Counted from the stretch's first letter, positions 52,901 to 64,000 are shown. The stretch is 64,000 bases of DNA from Bryum argenteum (GCA_037043015.1 CM073324.1:27854097-27918096); one strand, 5' to 3'. Notes: generated by a model from the letters alone, not told the origin. Translations and numbers: made by a program.

Positions 52901-55319
52901 ACTCTAAGCCTCTGATCAATGGGAAGCATTATGTAACGGCACCAGTTGACAACTGCATTTCCCATTCTTATACCAAACGTACTCTTTGGTATCTTAATTT
53001 ACTATAGCAATTGTACTTCTAATCATGCACATGATGAATTACGAACGGGCTTGTGGCAGGGCGAGCACTTACGAAACATGCACGAGAGGCCCTTGGGACA
53101 GAAAAACCCATCACAACAAGGTAGAGGATTGAAATTTCGAACGGGCACCGTCTCGCTGTTAAGGTCGACGGTATCAGTACTGGATTGCATGGCCGACCAT
53201 CCCGATTCACACCACAACCCCCACGAAGAAGAATTGCAATTCAGGTTTGGTTTGGGTGCATCCAAATCCTTGATGTTCTGGAAGTACAACTGGATCTCTC
53301 CATACCCGCACACGCGAAACGGGACAGTCTCACCTGTATATTTGTGCACATCCACACCAACACCAACTCCCATGCTTAGCATATCGACACGTTCCTCTCT
53401 CAGAAGTCACGTCACAGACATTTATGATTGCTCCAGACTTCATTCACGCACTCACGCACTCTTTCCTGACACTTAATCCAACTACCTTTCTCGTAGGCAA
53501 ACATCGATAAATATTCCGCTAGCCATACATGACGGCTGGCAGAGGACCTGCCTTCGGGTTGCTACGTATACCAACCGAGAGTGGCAAAATGCATGACGCA
53601 ACGATCGCTTGAGTGTTTTATTATATGCGTGCACCCACTAGTGCACGTACACTGATATGATACATGTGTAGGCAGACTAAGAATTAACAAACAGATTTTC
53701 ATCACCAGGCTCCATAGCCAAAAGACATGAATGCGACCTCCGGAGTGGCAAACTCGATCCTGGAGGCTCGTCGGAGTCTTTCGAAGTTTTACAGCGACCT
53801 CCTGACCTTGCTTTTGGTCAGGTATGTCATGTGAAAGGAACCTTTAACTTGCCGTGGTGTCAAAGATATAACAATACTAAACAATAATCTGCCTCACAGG
53901 AACTGGACGTGAACCATACGCGAAAGTGGGGAAATGTTGAGTCAGCTGTACCGGTGTCCGAGAAGCATTTGGTTAAAAATGAGTTCGAAGAAGTCCAATT
54001 GAACCCGAATACCTCATCTCTCTCCTTCTCCCTGCAGATACACGCCAGTCACTGATAAGCTCCCTAGTCTGTTTCTAGCACTGAAATCAATGAGCACCAC
54101 CTCGGTGGTAACACCAGCGTCCGTCAAGTCACCTCGCTCAACACGAATAAAATCTGACAGTTCGTCCCTCATCAAAATTTTCTAACTGTTTCCCTAATCA
54201 CCGATGCAGGAGCAGAGTTCAAGACTTGCTGAGAGCCGGAACTCAACCTCGCCAGTTGAATTCTAGCTTCGCCAGACGAGATTGAACAAGTTAGGGCGTC
54301 GCTCATGTGTTAGGGCTATAATGATGGATCATATTTCGCGCATGTGTCTATCCTACGTCTTCGTCTCACTGCTGCCTCGGGATGCTGCCTCAAAATAGAA
54401 TGCTGTGGCAGAGCAGGCCATGCTCCAGGAGGGCCTGAGAACCATCGCTGTGGAGTTGCTGTAAGATAAATTAAACAAATAGCTCTTAGCTCTGACACTG
54501 CAGTCCACTGATTCAATAATGTCTAGTTTTCAGGTATCGATCTTTGGCGGAGGAGATCAATGCTGTAGACTGTTATGAGGTGCGATGACATGAGTCTCAA
54601 ACGATGTAGTTTAATCCAGTATTCCTAGATCAAATAAGACGAGCCCTCCAAGCGAAAAATAGTTGGATACAAATACGAAGCCCAGCGGAAGGATCCGAAA
54701 TAGCTTCAAGGAATCCGTGAGTGGAGGAGCACATGGAACGCGAAGGGAGCGAAGAAGCCGTGGACCAACCGCACCAGCCGAGTATATGCGTACTCGGGCA
54801 GTCTGATTGCGCACCAGCTCCTGTGATAATCGTACGTAGTAGCTACGTACGGAATTCAATCACCAATTATTATGATAGGGTGCGATCTTACCCGTCGGTT
54901 ATGCAGAAGCCGTACTTCTTCTCGAGCGCGGAGGTGATGTTCTGAGTCATTTTCTGAAACTGCTGCTGCATCATCTGGATGGCCTCATCCTCAGATGGGA
55001 CAGGGGGCGCTGGCGGCACGGCCACGTCGGGCGGCAGGGCAGCGCCAGGAGGTGGAAACGGCGACGGCAACGTGACGCCGGGAGGCTGCTGAGCTTGCAC
55101 CCCGCCACACAACCAGCCACATCCCACCAGCAGCAGTAACAGCAGTTTCGTCCAATTTGACAATCTTGGCTCTCTGCCAATTTTGTAGCATTTCCCATGA
55201 AGCGCGAGGAAAGATTTAGGCTTCCGCCCGGCCATGCCCGTGTCATCCTGGTGTTGCGGCAACAGCAGCTCAGCCTGCCCAAATTCCACACTGGACCCTA
55301 CCACCGACCACCCTCCCAT
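46963..55319 (-). CDS. ABCG (white-brown complex) transporter with cysteine-rich ectodomain, ABCG24/28-like
   Basis: Membrane ATPase exporter, substrate unknown. Fifteen exons in phase, 5' to 3': 54892-55319, 53952-54031, 53073-53333, 52738-52801, 52102-52245, 51910-51944, 51584-51660, 51088-51339, 50094-50842, 49584-49880, 48841-49332, 48322-48470, 47761-48050, 47422-47552, 46963-47128; 1,204 aa from the first ATG. Starting at the second in-frame ATG (55235, 1,176 aa) places the hydrophobic signal ([18 protein letters not shown]) nearer the N-terminus. A Cys-rich ectodomain ([32 protein letters not shown]) and a membrane span ([15 protein letters not shown]) precede a basic linker. The nucleotide-binding domain has Walker [10 protein letters not shown] (629-637), Q-loop VPQDD, signature ISGGQRKR (736-743), Walker B LLILDEP (Asp760, Glu761) and H-loop His793. 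The ABC2-type membrane domain follows ([13 protein letters not shown] to [20 protein letters not shown]). All catalytic motifs are intact. One nucleotide-binding domain means it must dimerise. Confidence 0.94.
49469..49529. repeat. (CAT)n/(ATT)n microsatellite in an ABCG intron
   Basis: Imperfect trinucleotide repeat of CAT and ATT units lying in the intron between exons 10 and 11 of the ABCG gene (minus strand). The acidic Asp/Asn frame across it on the minus strand is intronic. Confidence 0.8.
51720..51762. repeat. (CCTT)n/(CCCT)n pyrimidine tract in an ABCG intron
   Basis: CTTCC and CCCTC units on the plus strand between ABCG exons 6 and 7; purine-rich in the sense of the gene. Confidence 0.75.
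51910..51944 (-). other. 35-nt microexon (exon 6) of the ABCG gene
   Basis: Acceptor TTAACAG before 51944 and donor GTAAGT after 51910. It encodes [11 protein letters not shown] and joins upstream GG and downstream CA in phase to restore the family motif [11 protein letters not shown]...C. Without it, part of the Cys-rich ectodomain and the frame would be lost. Confidence 0.85.
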
Positions 55320-57815
55320 TCTGAAGCACTTCCTACCTTCCGCCGATGCATGTAGAACCTAGGGCCAGCTTCGATCGACCGAGCGAGCGTACCTGCCTGC
55401 TTACGCTCTTCCTCCTGGAAATTAGTTCGTGAAGTACCGGATAGGCGAGCAGCAGGCGGCAGCTGCAGGGATACTTTGTAGGGCTCAGACACCCTGATCT
55501 CCTCGCTTGCAACCTACCCACTTCCAAAATTTTATATACCCCTGGAGACCAAATCAATCACGAGTTCTTCCTCTCCTACCAGCACAGCGTGCTAGCTACT
55601 CGCACTCCTGGCAATTGTAAGTCAGCACGGTCTAGCTCCGGAGTCACTTCACAGCTTCGCCCAAGCGTGCATCACCAGAGGATTCCTGGTTAAAACCTCA
55701 CCGACGCCAGCAGCTGCGTCGTCTCCAATCAAGGGAAGGCGGCTACAATTCAATAAGATTGGCATGAGCGCACATGTACCAAAGCTTCCTCGCCAGGGAA
55801 CAACTCAGTAGATAGATAGACTGGAGGCTTGCACGAGGTTGAAGCAAGCCAGCCAGCTAGCCAGCGTATGTAGATGGAGCGGTAGAGAGGAGATCCAGAG
55901 AAAGAAGAAAGAGAAGGCAAGTTAGAGTAAGAGATTGGCGATAAATTTGATAAAAACTGATCAATCAGTGAGAAGAATGGAGGGCCACGAGATGGCAGCT
56001 CACAGAGGAGATGCTAGAATAGCTGATGATCCTGGAGGGAGGTGGGGGGTGGAAGGCAAGGCAGGGCATGGCAAGAGACAGGAAGAAAAGGAGGACGAGG
56101 AAGAGGTGTGCGTCATGATCCACGCGCTTGCTTGCTGGAGGACCAGTCAACAGCGAAAGGAGGAAGGAGCAGTGCTAAACGCACGAGGCAGGCAGTAAGG
56201 GGGAATTGGGCAGCGAATCGTGTGCGGTTGACTAAGTGACTGACATAGTCAAAGGCGGCTGGCCTTACTAGATCTATGCCCCCCACCATCATCCAGCCCC
56301 CACGATAACTTAGTTCACTCATTGACGGAGCTGAGCCTGGCCTTCGTGCAACTTGCATGTGCGCACGCGACTCACTTCACCTTTGTCTCCAGAGTTCGCA
56401 CCTGCTCTGCAAGCCCCAGGCGCCCACTTCCTGAAAGTTCCCCGACGGACTGATAACTTACTCCACCACTCTCTGTTCACCAATAATTCATTGCACCGTA
56501 TGTGCCGGATTCTGTTGAATTGGACTGTATTGTATAGTATCCTCAAACTTTCTCCCAAGTATTCCTCTGATGGCAGTTTCTCGTTACGTTTCAAAACTTT
56601 GTGATTTGAGTGTGTATTCAATAGAAATAATCTGAATCAGAAATTTAAAATTGTTATAGCACTCCGAGACAGTATGTACGTTCATTCATGGGGTAGTGAA
56701 AAAGCGTGACTGCCCTGTGTTGATGTAACAGTAAATTGCACTAGGGCAATGCACTGTTTAACGGAATAAAGATTTCTTTTTAAAAGGGTTAGCGTTCCAA
56801 CGATTCGTAGGAACTCGTTGATCATCGTGTAGAATTGACAAGTTGGTCACTTCAGATTTTGACTTTTCGACTCAGCGCTGCTTCCTGCAGCGACACCTTC
56901 GCACACAAGCCAATTTATTCAACAAAATAAGCTGTTAGTGAAGAGTGTACACTTACGGAGTCGCCTTGTGGCTGCCAATGCTGCTCGATGTAGCTTCTTC
57001 ACTGCTGTTTCAGCGCCCACAATGTGAACAGATCGAGGGGTTGGCGCTAGAACAAGCATCGCTCGCCTCGCCGGACGGTAACATGCAAGGATCGATCTCA
57101 TGTACGAATGGCGAAACTGAAGTAAGACTCATAGTACCTGGGAGAATCTATCTCCCAACCTCCGAAGTGACCGGAAAGATAAAGAGACACTGATCGCTCC
57201 TAGCGTCGGATTTCGCTTCAGACAGAGAGCAGAGTGGGAGATTGCCCGTCCAGGAAAGCAGAACCTCTTCAAGTTGCGACCACGTTAATATGATGAAATG
57301 TCATATGAATCGTACACATTTTCTATTGAAAAACAAAGAATCAATTTCCAATCAACTTCGAACTCTATTTACAAGCAAGTGCTCCAACCATTTGCAACAG
57401 ATAAAACTATCATTGCAAGTAGCATTTAAAAAATGAGCTTCAGAACTTGTTCTTCACATCCTTGAGTACATCCGTGTTGGATGATTTGTATCATCTCCTA
57501 TTTGACTAGTATATACCCGTGTCCTCTGGACACATAAAATACAAAATAAAAATTAAAAATAAAATCTAAATAATTTGTGAGTAAGGTCCCCTTGTTTTAA
57601 TAAATAAGTTGTTTGTGTGGTGTCCTTTGAAAATTATCAAATGACCGACTGTCCTCGGTTTCCTTGTTTACGGTCCCCCTTGCTTTAAAAGATAATTTTA
57701 TAGCATGTCATCTATTCCCATGTTGTTCCCATGTTGTTCCCATGTTCTCAGTTTCCCTATCTTCATTTCCTTCTTCTTGGTTGTCTATCTTCAAACTCTC
57801 GTTTTTGGTTAACAT
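55320..57815. other. 5' flank of the ABCG gene and intergenic region
   Basis: GC content stays moderate to about 56500, consistent with a long leader and promoter of the minus-strand ABCG gene, then falls. No other gene is recognised; frames here lack motifs. From 57690 the sequence becomes a pyrimidine-rich repeat (TTGTTCCCATG units), the target into which the copia element inserted. Confidence 0.45.
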
Positions 57816-58040
57816 TGTTGTAAATAGAATGTTCTAGATACTCCTACTAAAAGTTACTATACTATTAGTTAGTTAGTGCATGTAATAAGCACCAACCACT
57901 CATTGTGAGTTGGTGCATGAGCTCCATCCTTTAACAAGGAGTTACAATAGCAAGTTAAACTATAGTTACCTTCTATATAAAGCTACAGGAGAGCTAGCCT
58001 CTCCTCACTTCTTTCCTGTCAATGTCTCTTGCACACAACA
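57816..58040 (+). repeat. 5' LTR of the copia element (225 bp)
   Basis: TG...CA ends, identical to 62549-62773. Contains CTATATAAAG at about 57974-57983, a likely TATA box for the element's own transcript. Confidence 0.93.
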
Positions 58041-58056
58041 CGTTATCAGCACGACT
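58041..58056 (+). other. Candidate primer-binding site
   Basis: CGTTATCAGCACGACT directly follows the 5' LTR. Copia elements often carry TATCAGAGC-like sites complementary to initiator tRNA-Met; this matches only in TATCAG, so the tRNA is not certain. Confidence 0.4.
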
Positions 58057-58469
58057 ACACTATCTAGAACAGGATCTGTTCTATCTAGTCCGTACACAAC
58101 TATGCTTGAAGAGGATCTCTTCTATAGTGCGTACATCTGATCTGTGTATTCATGCAACTTGAGGCTCATCCCATGTTTTGAAGCTATTTTCTCTTTTATC
58201 CTTTTGTTTTCTCTTAGCCGGAGGCCTGTCCTGCAAGCACGAGAGCCCATCCGGCTGTACCAGAGCACTTACAGCAAGCCACAGCCTCGCTGAAGGCCGC
58301 AGCACCCTTGCTGCAAGCCCCAGCAGCCCAGCACGCTGCTGCATGCTCCTGCATGCTACCATTCCTCTTGCATTTTCACTCACTTCCTCATTTTTTGTTT
58401 TTCATTTTTACTTTCACTTACTCTTAGTTACTTGATAAGATATTATCTTGTCCTTCAAGTTTTGCTAGC

Positions 58470-61400
58470 ATGGCTGCTTCTAAGCCTATAGTACAAAATA
58501 AAATAGCTAAGAGTATCCAGCCCCTTATATTTCCTGAGTTAGAAGCTTATGGTAGAAATTATTTGCGATGGTGCGTTGATTTCAAAGGATACCTTGTATC
58601 TAACGAGTTAGAAGATATTCTAACTTACCCGGTAGCCGCAAATTTCACGGCCGCACAAAAGAGCCGGGCCATCGTTTTTATGCGAAAGCATATTGACGAT
58701 TCTCTTCAACACCAATACTTACAAGTTGATGACCCAGCAGATCTATGGAGGCGAGGTTTCGACATGAGAAGACCATCTTTTTGCCCAAGACCCACAGTGA
58801 CTGGGCAAATCTAAGGGTGTATGATTTTGCAAACTTCTCATCATACAACACTCAACTCTTCACAATTACATCTCAACTACATATGTGTGGAGAACCCAAG
58901 AGCGACAAGGAGATGATTGACAAGACTTTGTCAACCTTCCCAACTGCGTCTGCATTGTTGGCCCAGATGTACCGGACTATGAAGTTCAAGACTTACAGTG
59001 AACTCACCCAATTCCTGCTTCTCTCTGAACAACAACAACAACAGTTGTTGCTGAAGAACAACGAAGCCAAACCGCCACGTGAGACAAATGCAGTGGAGAT
59101 ACCAACACGGAAGGTCAAGGGAGGCGGGAAGTCCAATCAACAGAAGCAGAAACAAACTCCGTACACCAGACCTCAAAATAAGTCCTCTAACTCAGACTCT
59201 CGCTCTTCTAGTAAGTCCGTTTCCCGCAAATGTTTCAAATATGGTAGAGACGGTCACTTACAAAAGGATTGCCGAACGGGCGAGTGTAAACAGTGTGGTG
59301 GCCCGGGACATCTAACTCGGGATTGTAAGTCCAATATGTGTCAAAGATGTGGCAGAGTTGGACATAAGACTTCTGATTGCCGGGCCGGAGCGTACATGGA
59401 GAAGTTGTACAAAGAACTCCAAGAGCTCCGGAAGGGTCAGAGAGAGTCACACTCTCTAGATGCCCCATCTCTTGATGGCACTGACCCTGAAAACTACACT
59501 GCCATCGCTGAGTCTTTGAGTACTCACATCCACTCGGAGACGTCCGATGGAAACATGGCTTTGATGGACAGTGGTTCCACGCATACAATCTTACGCAACG
59601 CACGCTACTTTGATTTCTCGAGACATGATTCCGAGATGTGGAGGCATGACCCCACCGCTTCGGGACATGATTCCGAAGGCGCTTCGAGACATGATTCCTA
59701 AGCATGGCGCACTTGTGAGCTCAGCACAGTCGCCGGAAAACGGAAGATGATCTTCCGTAAGGGCCAGGCAAGAGTGAAGCTCTCCGGAGGCGCCACCCTC
59801 ATCTGCTCCAATGCCATGTTCGCCCCGGAGGCAACCCGAAGTCTGATCAGCTTTCGCGACCTCCGGGCACATGGAATTCACGTCCTGACTGCGATCAGGA
59901 ACGGTGAGGAGATTCTAAAGCTAATGCAAGGAGACAAGTGCCTAGCTACTGCACACTGCGGAGCTAACGGCCTCTATAAGATTCCGATCTCTTGTCTCAA
60001 TACTGGTCAACACGACCATTCAACATACTCAGTTGCCATACCTGACAAGGTTGTACTTTGGCACTCGAGGATGGGCCACCCAGGAGTGACCATGCTTAGA
60101 CGGATGATACCTGTTTTAACGGGTCATGAAGTTTATCTAAGTGATGCCCACAAGCTTGGAGTGTGCGAGGCGTGTGCTCAAGGAAAGCTTATCCTTAAGC
60201 CCTCGGAGTGGAAATTTCCGCAAGAGCTCCCTCCACCACTTCATAGACTTCAGGGGGACGTCTGTGGCCCCATCAATCCTCCATCCGGACCTTTCGAGTA
60301 CTACCTCGTTCTTGTTGATGTTGCTGGGGTCCATTTTGAAGTCTCTTTCCTAAGCACCCGAAACATTGTCTTTTCTAAGATCCTAGCATCCTTGATACGG
60401 TTCAAAACCTATTTCCCAGAGTATCCAGTAAAATTCTTGCGCATTGATAATGCACAAGAATTTAAGTCTCATGTATTTGAAGATTACTGTAAAGCCACTA
60501 GAATTACTCTAACTTACAATGTACCATGTGAGCATTCTCAAAATGGGCTGGCTGAGGCTTTTATAAAGAAAATCCAATTCATAAGTCGGCCTCTTTTGAT
60601 CCATCTTCATCTACCTTCATCGTTTTGGTCACATGTTGTATTGCATGCTACTGCCTTGCTTAGGTATAGACCTACCCTACTTCTTCAACATTCTCCCCTT
60701 GAGAGTTTAACTGGTCAACCTCCTAGCGTTGCCCACTTCAAAGTCTTCGGATGTTGTGTTTGGGTCCCTGTTCCAGAGCCTCAACGTAAGACTATAGGGT
60801 CCCATCGCCAAGAGGGCATCTATGTAGGATTTGACTCCCCAAGTATAATCCGTTATGTGTCCCCTCAGACAGGCGTCCTACATAAGGCTCGGTTTCAAAA
60901 TTGTCAATTTGAAGAAAAGGTGTTCCCTTCTCTTATTTCTCCGGGTTCTTCTCAACCCCTTGTTTTCTCTGCTCCTCAAACCTTCACAATGAATCCAGAT
61001 CCTATTACTAACCTCACAAACTCAGAAGTTAAGAAACTACTAGATCTCCAAGCCTTAGCTGAAAAGCTTCCAGATGGTTTCAATGATTCTTCTCGAATCA
61101 CTTGAAACCCCCTTCCAGGCACTGGTCTATCTTCCATCAAACTCTTACCTAACCAAGATACTGCTCAGTCTTTACCGCCCAAAGCCAAGAAATCTAGGTT
61201 GACAAGTCAGCCCCTAGTCTCTTCTTCTTTTGTATCTAGCTTAGAAGAAGTTACTGACCCCCTTACACTAGAAGAAGCAAAGGCCAGACCTGACTGGCCC
61301 CGCTGGCTTGAAGCCCTTCAGCATGAGTATGCTTCTTTGCAAAAACATGAGGTCTTTGGACCGCTTGTGACCAACTTGGACACCAAGCCAGTTGGCCACA

Positions 61401-62408
61401 AATTGATTTTCACAAAGAAAAGAAACGCTCAAGGGCAAATTCTCCGCTACAAAGTCCAATTAGTAGCCCAAGGTTTTGCTCAACGCCCAGATGTTAGGGA
61501 AAACCTCCTATTGCCTTGGCTTGCAGATTGTCCATCTTCCTAATGGCAGTATCTTTCTCCATCAAACGAGTTATACTCAGAAGATGTTGAAGAAATTCAA
61601 CATGGACAACCTCAGCCCTTTGTCAGCTCCGATGATTGGCAGGAGTAGCACCAAGGATGATCCCTATCATCCATGCCAAGACAAGGAGGAGGAGTTCACA
61701 GATAGAACACACTATCTTTCAGCTATCGGCGCCCTATTGTATCTAGCTACATTTACAAGACCTGACATCTCTTTCACTGTGAGTGTATTGGCAAGGCATA
61801 GTCAAAATCCCTCCATCAGGCATTGGCGCGCTGTCAAGCATATCTTCAGATATTTGCGTGGCACTGAAGACTTGGGACTTCACTATACCAAGAGTGAATC
61901 ATTCGACATCATTGGCTACGCAGATGCTAGTTACAAATCTGATGTCACCACATGCAAGTCCCAAACTGGCTATATTTTTCTATATAGTAACACACCTATC
62001 TCTTGGAAAAGTGTGAAACAGACGGTGACAGCCACCTCTACCAACCACTCGGAGCTGATTGTTTTCCATGAAGCAACCCGAGAAGCTGTCTGGCTTCGCA
62101 ATTTCCACAGATTATTGATAACCAACTCGGGCCTGAAGACTCCTATCAGCCCAACTATCCTATATGAGGATAACGCAGCCTATGTAGCACAAGTCGGTGC
62201 TGGATTTATCAAGAGCGACCGTGTGAAGCACATTGATCCACAGATCTTCAGCTACACTCAAGATTTGGTGACGAGTGGACAAATCCAAGTGCAGAAGATC
62301 GAATCCACTCACAATGTTGCTGATCTTCTTACGAAGGCCCTTCCAGCCCACACTCATTGTCGACTTGTACAAGCCGATGGAATGCGGCTCCTACATGAGT
62401 TAAGCTAG
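58470..62408 (+). pseudogene. Disrupted copia gag-pol polyprotein
   Basis: The Gag reading starts at ATG 58470 (MAASKPIVQNK...) and shifts frame near 58745 between PADLW and EARFRHEKTIFLP. Three zinc knuckles follow: CFKYGRDGHLQKDC (second Cys replaced by Tyr), CKQCGGPGHLTRDC and CQRCGRVGHKTSDC. The protease motif is MDSGSTHTIL. Next comes a triplicated GACATGATTCC stretch with an in-frame TAA at 59699-59701. Integrase has its zinc motif (HSRMGHPG...CEACAQGK) and catalytic residues in GDVCGP, RIDNAQEF and HSQNGLAEAF. An in-frame TGA stands at 61103-61105. RT begins (KRNAQGQILRYKVQLVAQGFAQRP) but near 61495 jumps, out of frame, to LGKTSYCLGLQ, omitting the catalytic core with its YVDD box. The RNase H region is open to the stop at 62408 (GYADASYKSDV, ESTHNVADLLTKALP). 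Confidence 0.92.
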
Positions 62409-62539
62409 ACACACTCTTTTCTATACTTTGAGCTTTTCCTACGAGATAGGTTTTTACTCAAATGTAGTTTTTAACGAGGTATCTAGTGTTTGAGGAGGAG
62501 TATATAGGCACAAACACTAGTATAGTAACTTCAGTATTT

Positions 62540-62548
62540 GAGGAGGAG
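62540..62548 (+). other. Polypurine tract of the copia element
   Basis: GAGGAGGAG directly before the 3' LTR, the expected plus-strand primer. The same GAGGAGGAG occurs at about 62492-62500, a possible duplicated tract. Confidence 0.75.
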
Positions 62549-62773
62549 TGTTGTAAATAGAATGTTCTAGATACTCCTACTAAAAGTTACTATACTATTA
62601 GTTAGTTAGTGCATGTAATAAGCACCAACCACTCATTGTGAGTTGGTGCATGAGCTCCATCCTTTAACAAGGAGTTACAATAGCAAGTTAAACTATAGTT
62701 ACCTTCTATATAAAGCTACAGGAGAGCTAGCCTCTCCTCACTTCTTTCCTGTCAATGTCTCTTGCACACAACA
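62549..62773 (+). repeat. 3' LTR of the copia element (225 bp)
   Basis: Identical by eye to 57816-58040 over the whole length; followed by the AACAT duplication. Confidence 0.93.
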
Positions 62774-62778
62774 AACAT

Positions 62779-63334
62779 CTTCTGTTGTTGATTCTCTTCG
62801 TTGTTCACAGATCCCTATCCCCCAACTCCCTATCTTGGTTTCCATCATTTGTCCCCGGTTCCTATCTTCTATTCATAGTTCCTATCACTTCTTCTAGGTT
62901 CATGGTTCCTAGTTCTATGTTCTCACATTTCCGGTTCCTGTCCTATGCTCCATTGTTTCCCGTTCCCCATTCCCCGTTTTTTGCTCCCTCATTCCCAGTT
63001 TCGAATCCTTCTTTTTCTTGTGATGGTTCCCCATTTCAATTCCAGTATTTTGTTCCCTATTCTCGATTCCCTATTCCATGTTCACTCATTCTCCCATTCA
63101 CTCATACTTCATTCCATTCTCATGTTTATCATACCTTGTCCCCTCGTCTCTTTGTTATATTATTTAGATCTAATCGACTCTTAATACCCATCAAACACCA
63201 CTTATGAAAACACTTCAAATTCTTTAAAAATCTTCATGTCGTGTTTACTTGACCATGTCCATGTCCATGTATGGATCGCCAAGGATGGACAAACAAACCG
63301 ATGTGTTCTTTTATATATAGAGATTTTTTATTTA
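62779..63334. repeat. Pyrimidine-rich dispersed repeat flanking the copia insertion
   Basis: TTCC/TCCC-rich block continuing the sequence interrupted at 57815, ending in TTAGATCTAATCGACTCTTA (about 63164-63183) and CTTCATGTCGTGT (63229), both shared with the repeat at 4975-5860. The open frames across it have no recognisable domain. Confidence 0.5.
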
Positions 63335-64000
63335 AGCCTTAAATGTCCGGGATATTTTTAGCCTAGACATATAATTTCATTAATAGTATCATAGATGAAA
63401 ATAAAAAGAAGCTATTTGAATTTCCACCATACATCAACTTATTGTAGGTAGTAGGAACCTAAATTTCAATAGATTGCAAGATCATAACATATTAGTATTC
63501 CAAAAAAATCACCAAGTTTCATCATTTTCACTTGAGTTTGTTCATCTATATTTCATAAACACCTATATCACATGGAAAATATATATCAAAAAAATATATC
63601 TTGGCTAAACTTATAACCTTGCAATGATGATATTACCAAATATTTACAAAGGGAACTATCCAAACCTAAACCTTTTGCAATGAAATGAATTTCATATTTT
63701 CCTCACACCTTGGATCTAAAACAGACTTTGGCCACAAAAACTAAAGTCTAAGTGGAATCCAACCCAAAAAATAGAAGTGACATCCAACACTAAAGAAAGA
63801 AGTTATAGCTCTTCAAAAACCATGTTGGTGTTACTTAGTTTTCTCAATATAGAAACATTAGTTACAAAATCATTTGTAAGGCATACAATAGGCAAAGGTA
63901 AACAAAAACTCCACACTTTATAGTTAAAATGGAAAATGTTTATAACTTAGAGTAAAAGTCAAATGAAGGGTGTGTCCAAACAACTTCAAAGTTTAAATCC
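63335..64000. repeat. Left part of a long-form inverted-terminus element, cut by the window end
   Basis: TA then AGCCTTAAATGTCCGGGATATTTTTAGCC aligns in order with the left end of the 37151-38090 element, as do later blocks (AGATTGCAAGATCATAACATATTAG; ACCTTGCAATGATG). The right end lies outside the window. Confidence 0.5.

Larger units (their letters stand above)
57816..62773 (+). mobile_element. Ty1/copia LTR retrotransposon, 4,958 bp, defective
   Basis: Two 225-bp LTRs that look identical base for base, both starting TGTTG and ending CAACA, bound the element. A 5-bp target duplication AACAT lies at 57811-57815 and 62774-62778. Between them are a primer-binding candidate, a gag-pol region in the order gag, protease, integrase, RT, RNase H (copia order), and a purine tract. 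Coding damage is heavy: a gag frameshift, two in-frame stops and loss of the RT core. Identical LTRs point to a recent insertion, so the damage may predate it, with movement supplied by a related active element. Confidence 0.93.

Noticed and set aside
53702-54056. Plus-strand exon-like open segments (one ending CAG|GTATGT, one starting after CACAG) that looked like a separate gene inside ABCG
   Set aside because: The second segment is the exact antisense of ABCG exon 2 (53952-54031), which fits the family and phases; the plus reading resembles no protein I know.

Overview
The window is nuclear DNA from a land plant. The evidence is spliceosomal introns with GT/AG ends, plant-type organelle enzymes with N-terminal targeting extensions, a land-plant ABCG transporter with a cysteine-rich ectodomain, telo-box and TGGGCC promoter motifs, and plant transposons (Ty1/copia, CACTA, tRNA-derived SINE, MITEs). 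Gene-sparse, AT-rich, repeat-laden spacers alternate with more GC-rich genes. I cannot name the species. An early-diverging plant (moss, liverwort or lycophyte) is a guess, not a result.

Five protein-coding genes can be read with confidence, four of them reconstructed exon by exon with all splice phases consistent: an Old Yellow Enzyme/OPR-type flavin reductase (+, 14838-18121, 7 exons); an intronless mitochondrial-type translation initiation factor IF-2 (-, 23061-25424); a plastid-type FAD synthetase of the RIBF family (+, about 30085-31864, 4 exons, first exon uncertain); the organellar tRNA-modifying enzyme MnmG/GidA (+, 40375-45972, 13 exons); and an ABCG24/28-like transporter (-, 46963-55319, 15 exons including a 35-nt one). 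MnmG and ABCG are convergent, with about 1 kb between their stops. Three of the five (IF-2, FAD synthetase, MnmG) serve organelle translation or cofactor supply, and two others are flavin-linked (MnmG uses FAD, OYE uses FMN). They are separate transcription units, not an operon.

The spacers are mostly mobile DNA. A tRNA-derived SINE family has five copies, each with an 11-12 bp target-site duplication. Copies at 5886-6246 and 10415-10776 are full length; those at 26366-26452, 28926-29022 and 34970-36729 are 5'-truncated and on the minus strand. The last carries a (GATA)n tail of about 1.67 kb lying inside its target-site duplication, so the giant microsatellite is an expanded SINE tail. A family of TA-flanked inverted-repeat elements (termini ACCCYTAAA...) has at least six members, and a broken Tc1/mariner transposase (10820-11690) sits just inside a matching terminus. 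A 1.17-kb CACTA element with TAC target duplication (6995-8168) and several other inverted-repeat elements are also present.

At the right, a 4.96-kb Ty1/copia element (57816-62773) has identical 225-bp LTRs and a 5-bp target duplication. Its gag-pol is broken by a gag frameshift, two in-frame stops and loss of the reverse-transcriptase core, so it looks like a recent insertion of a non-autonomous copy.
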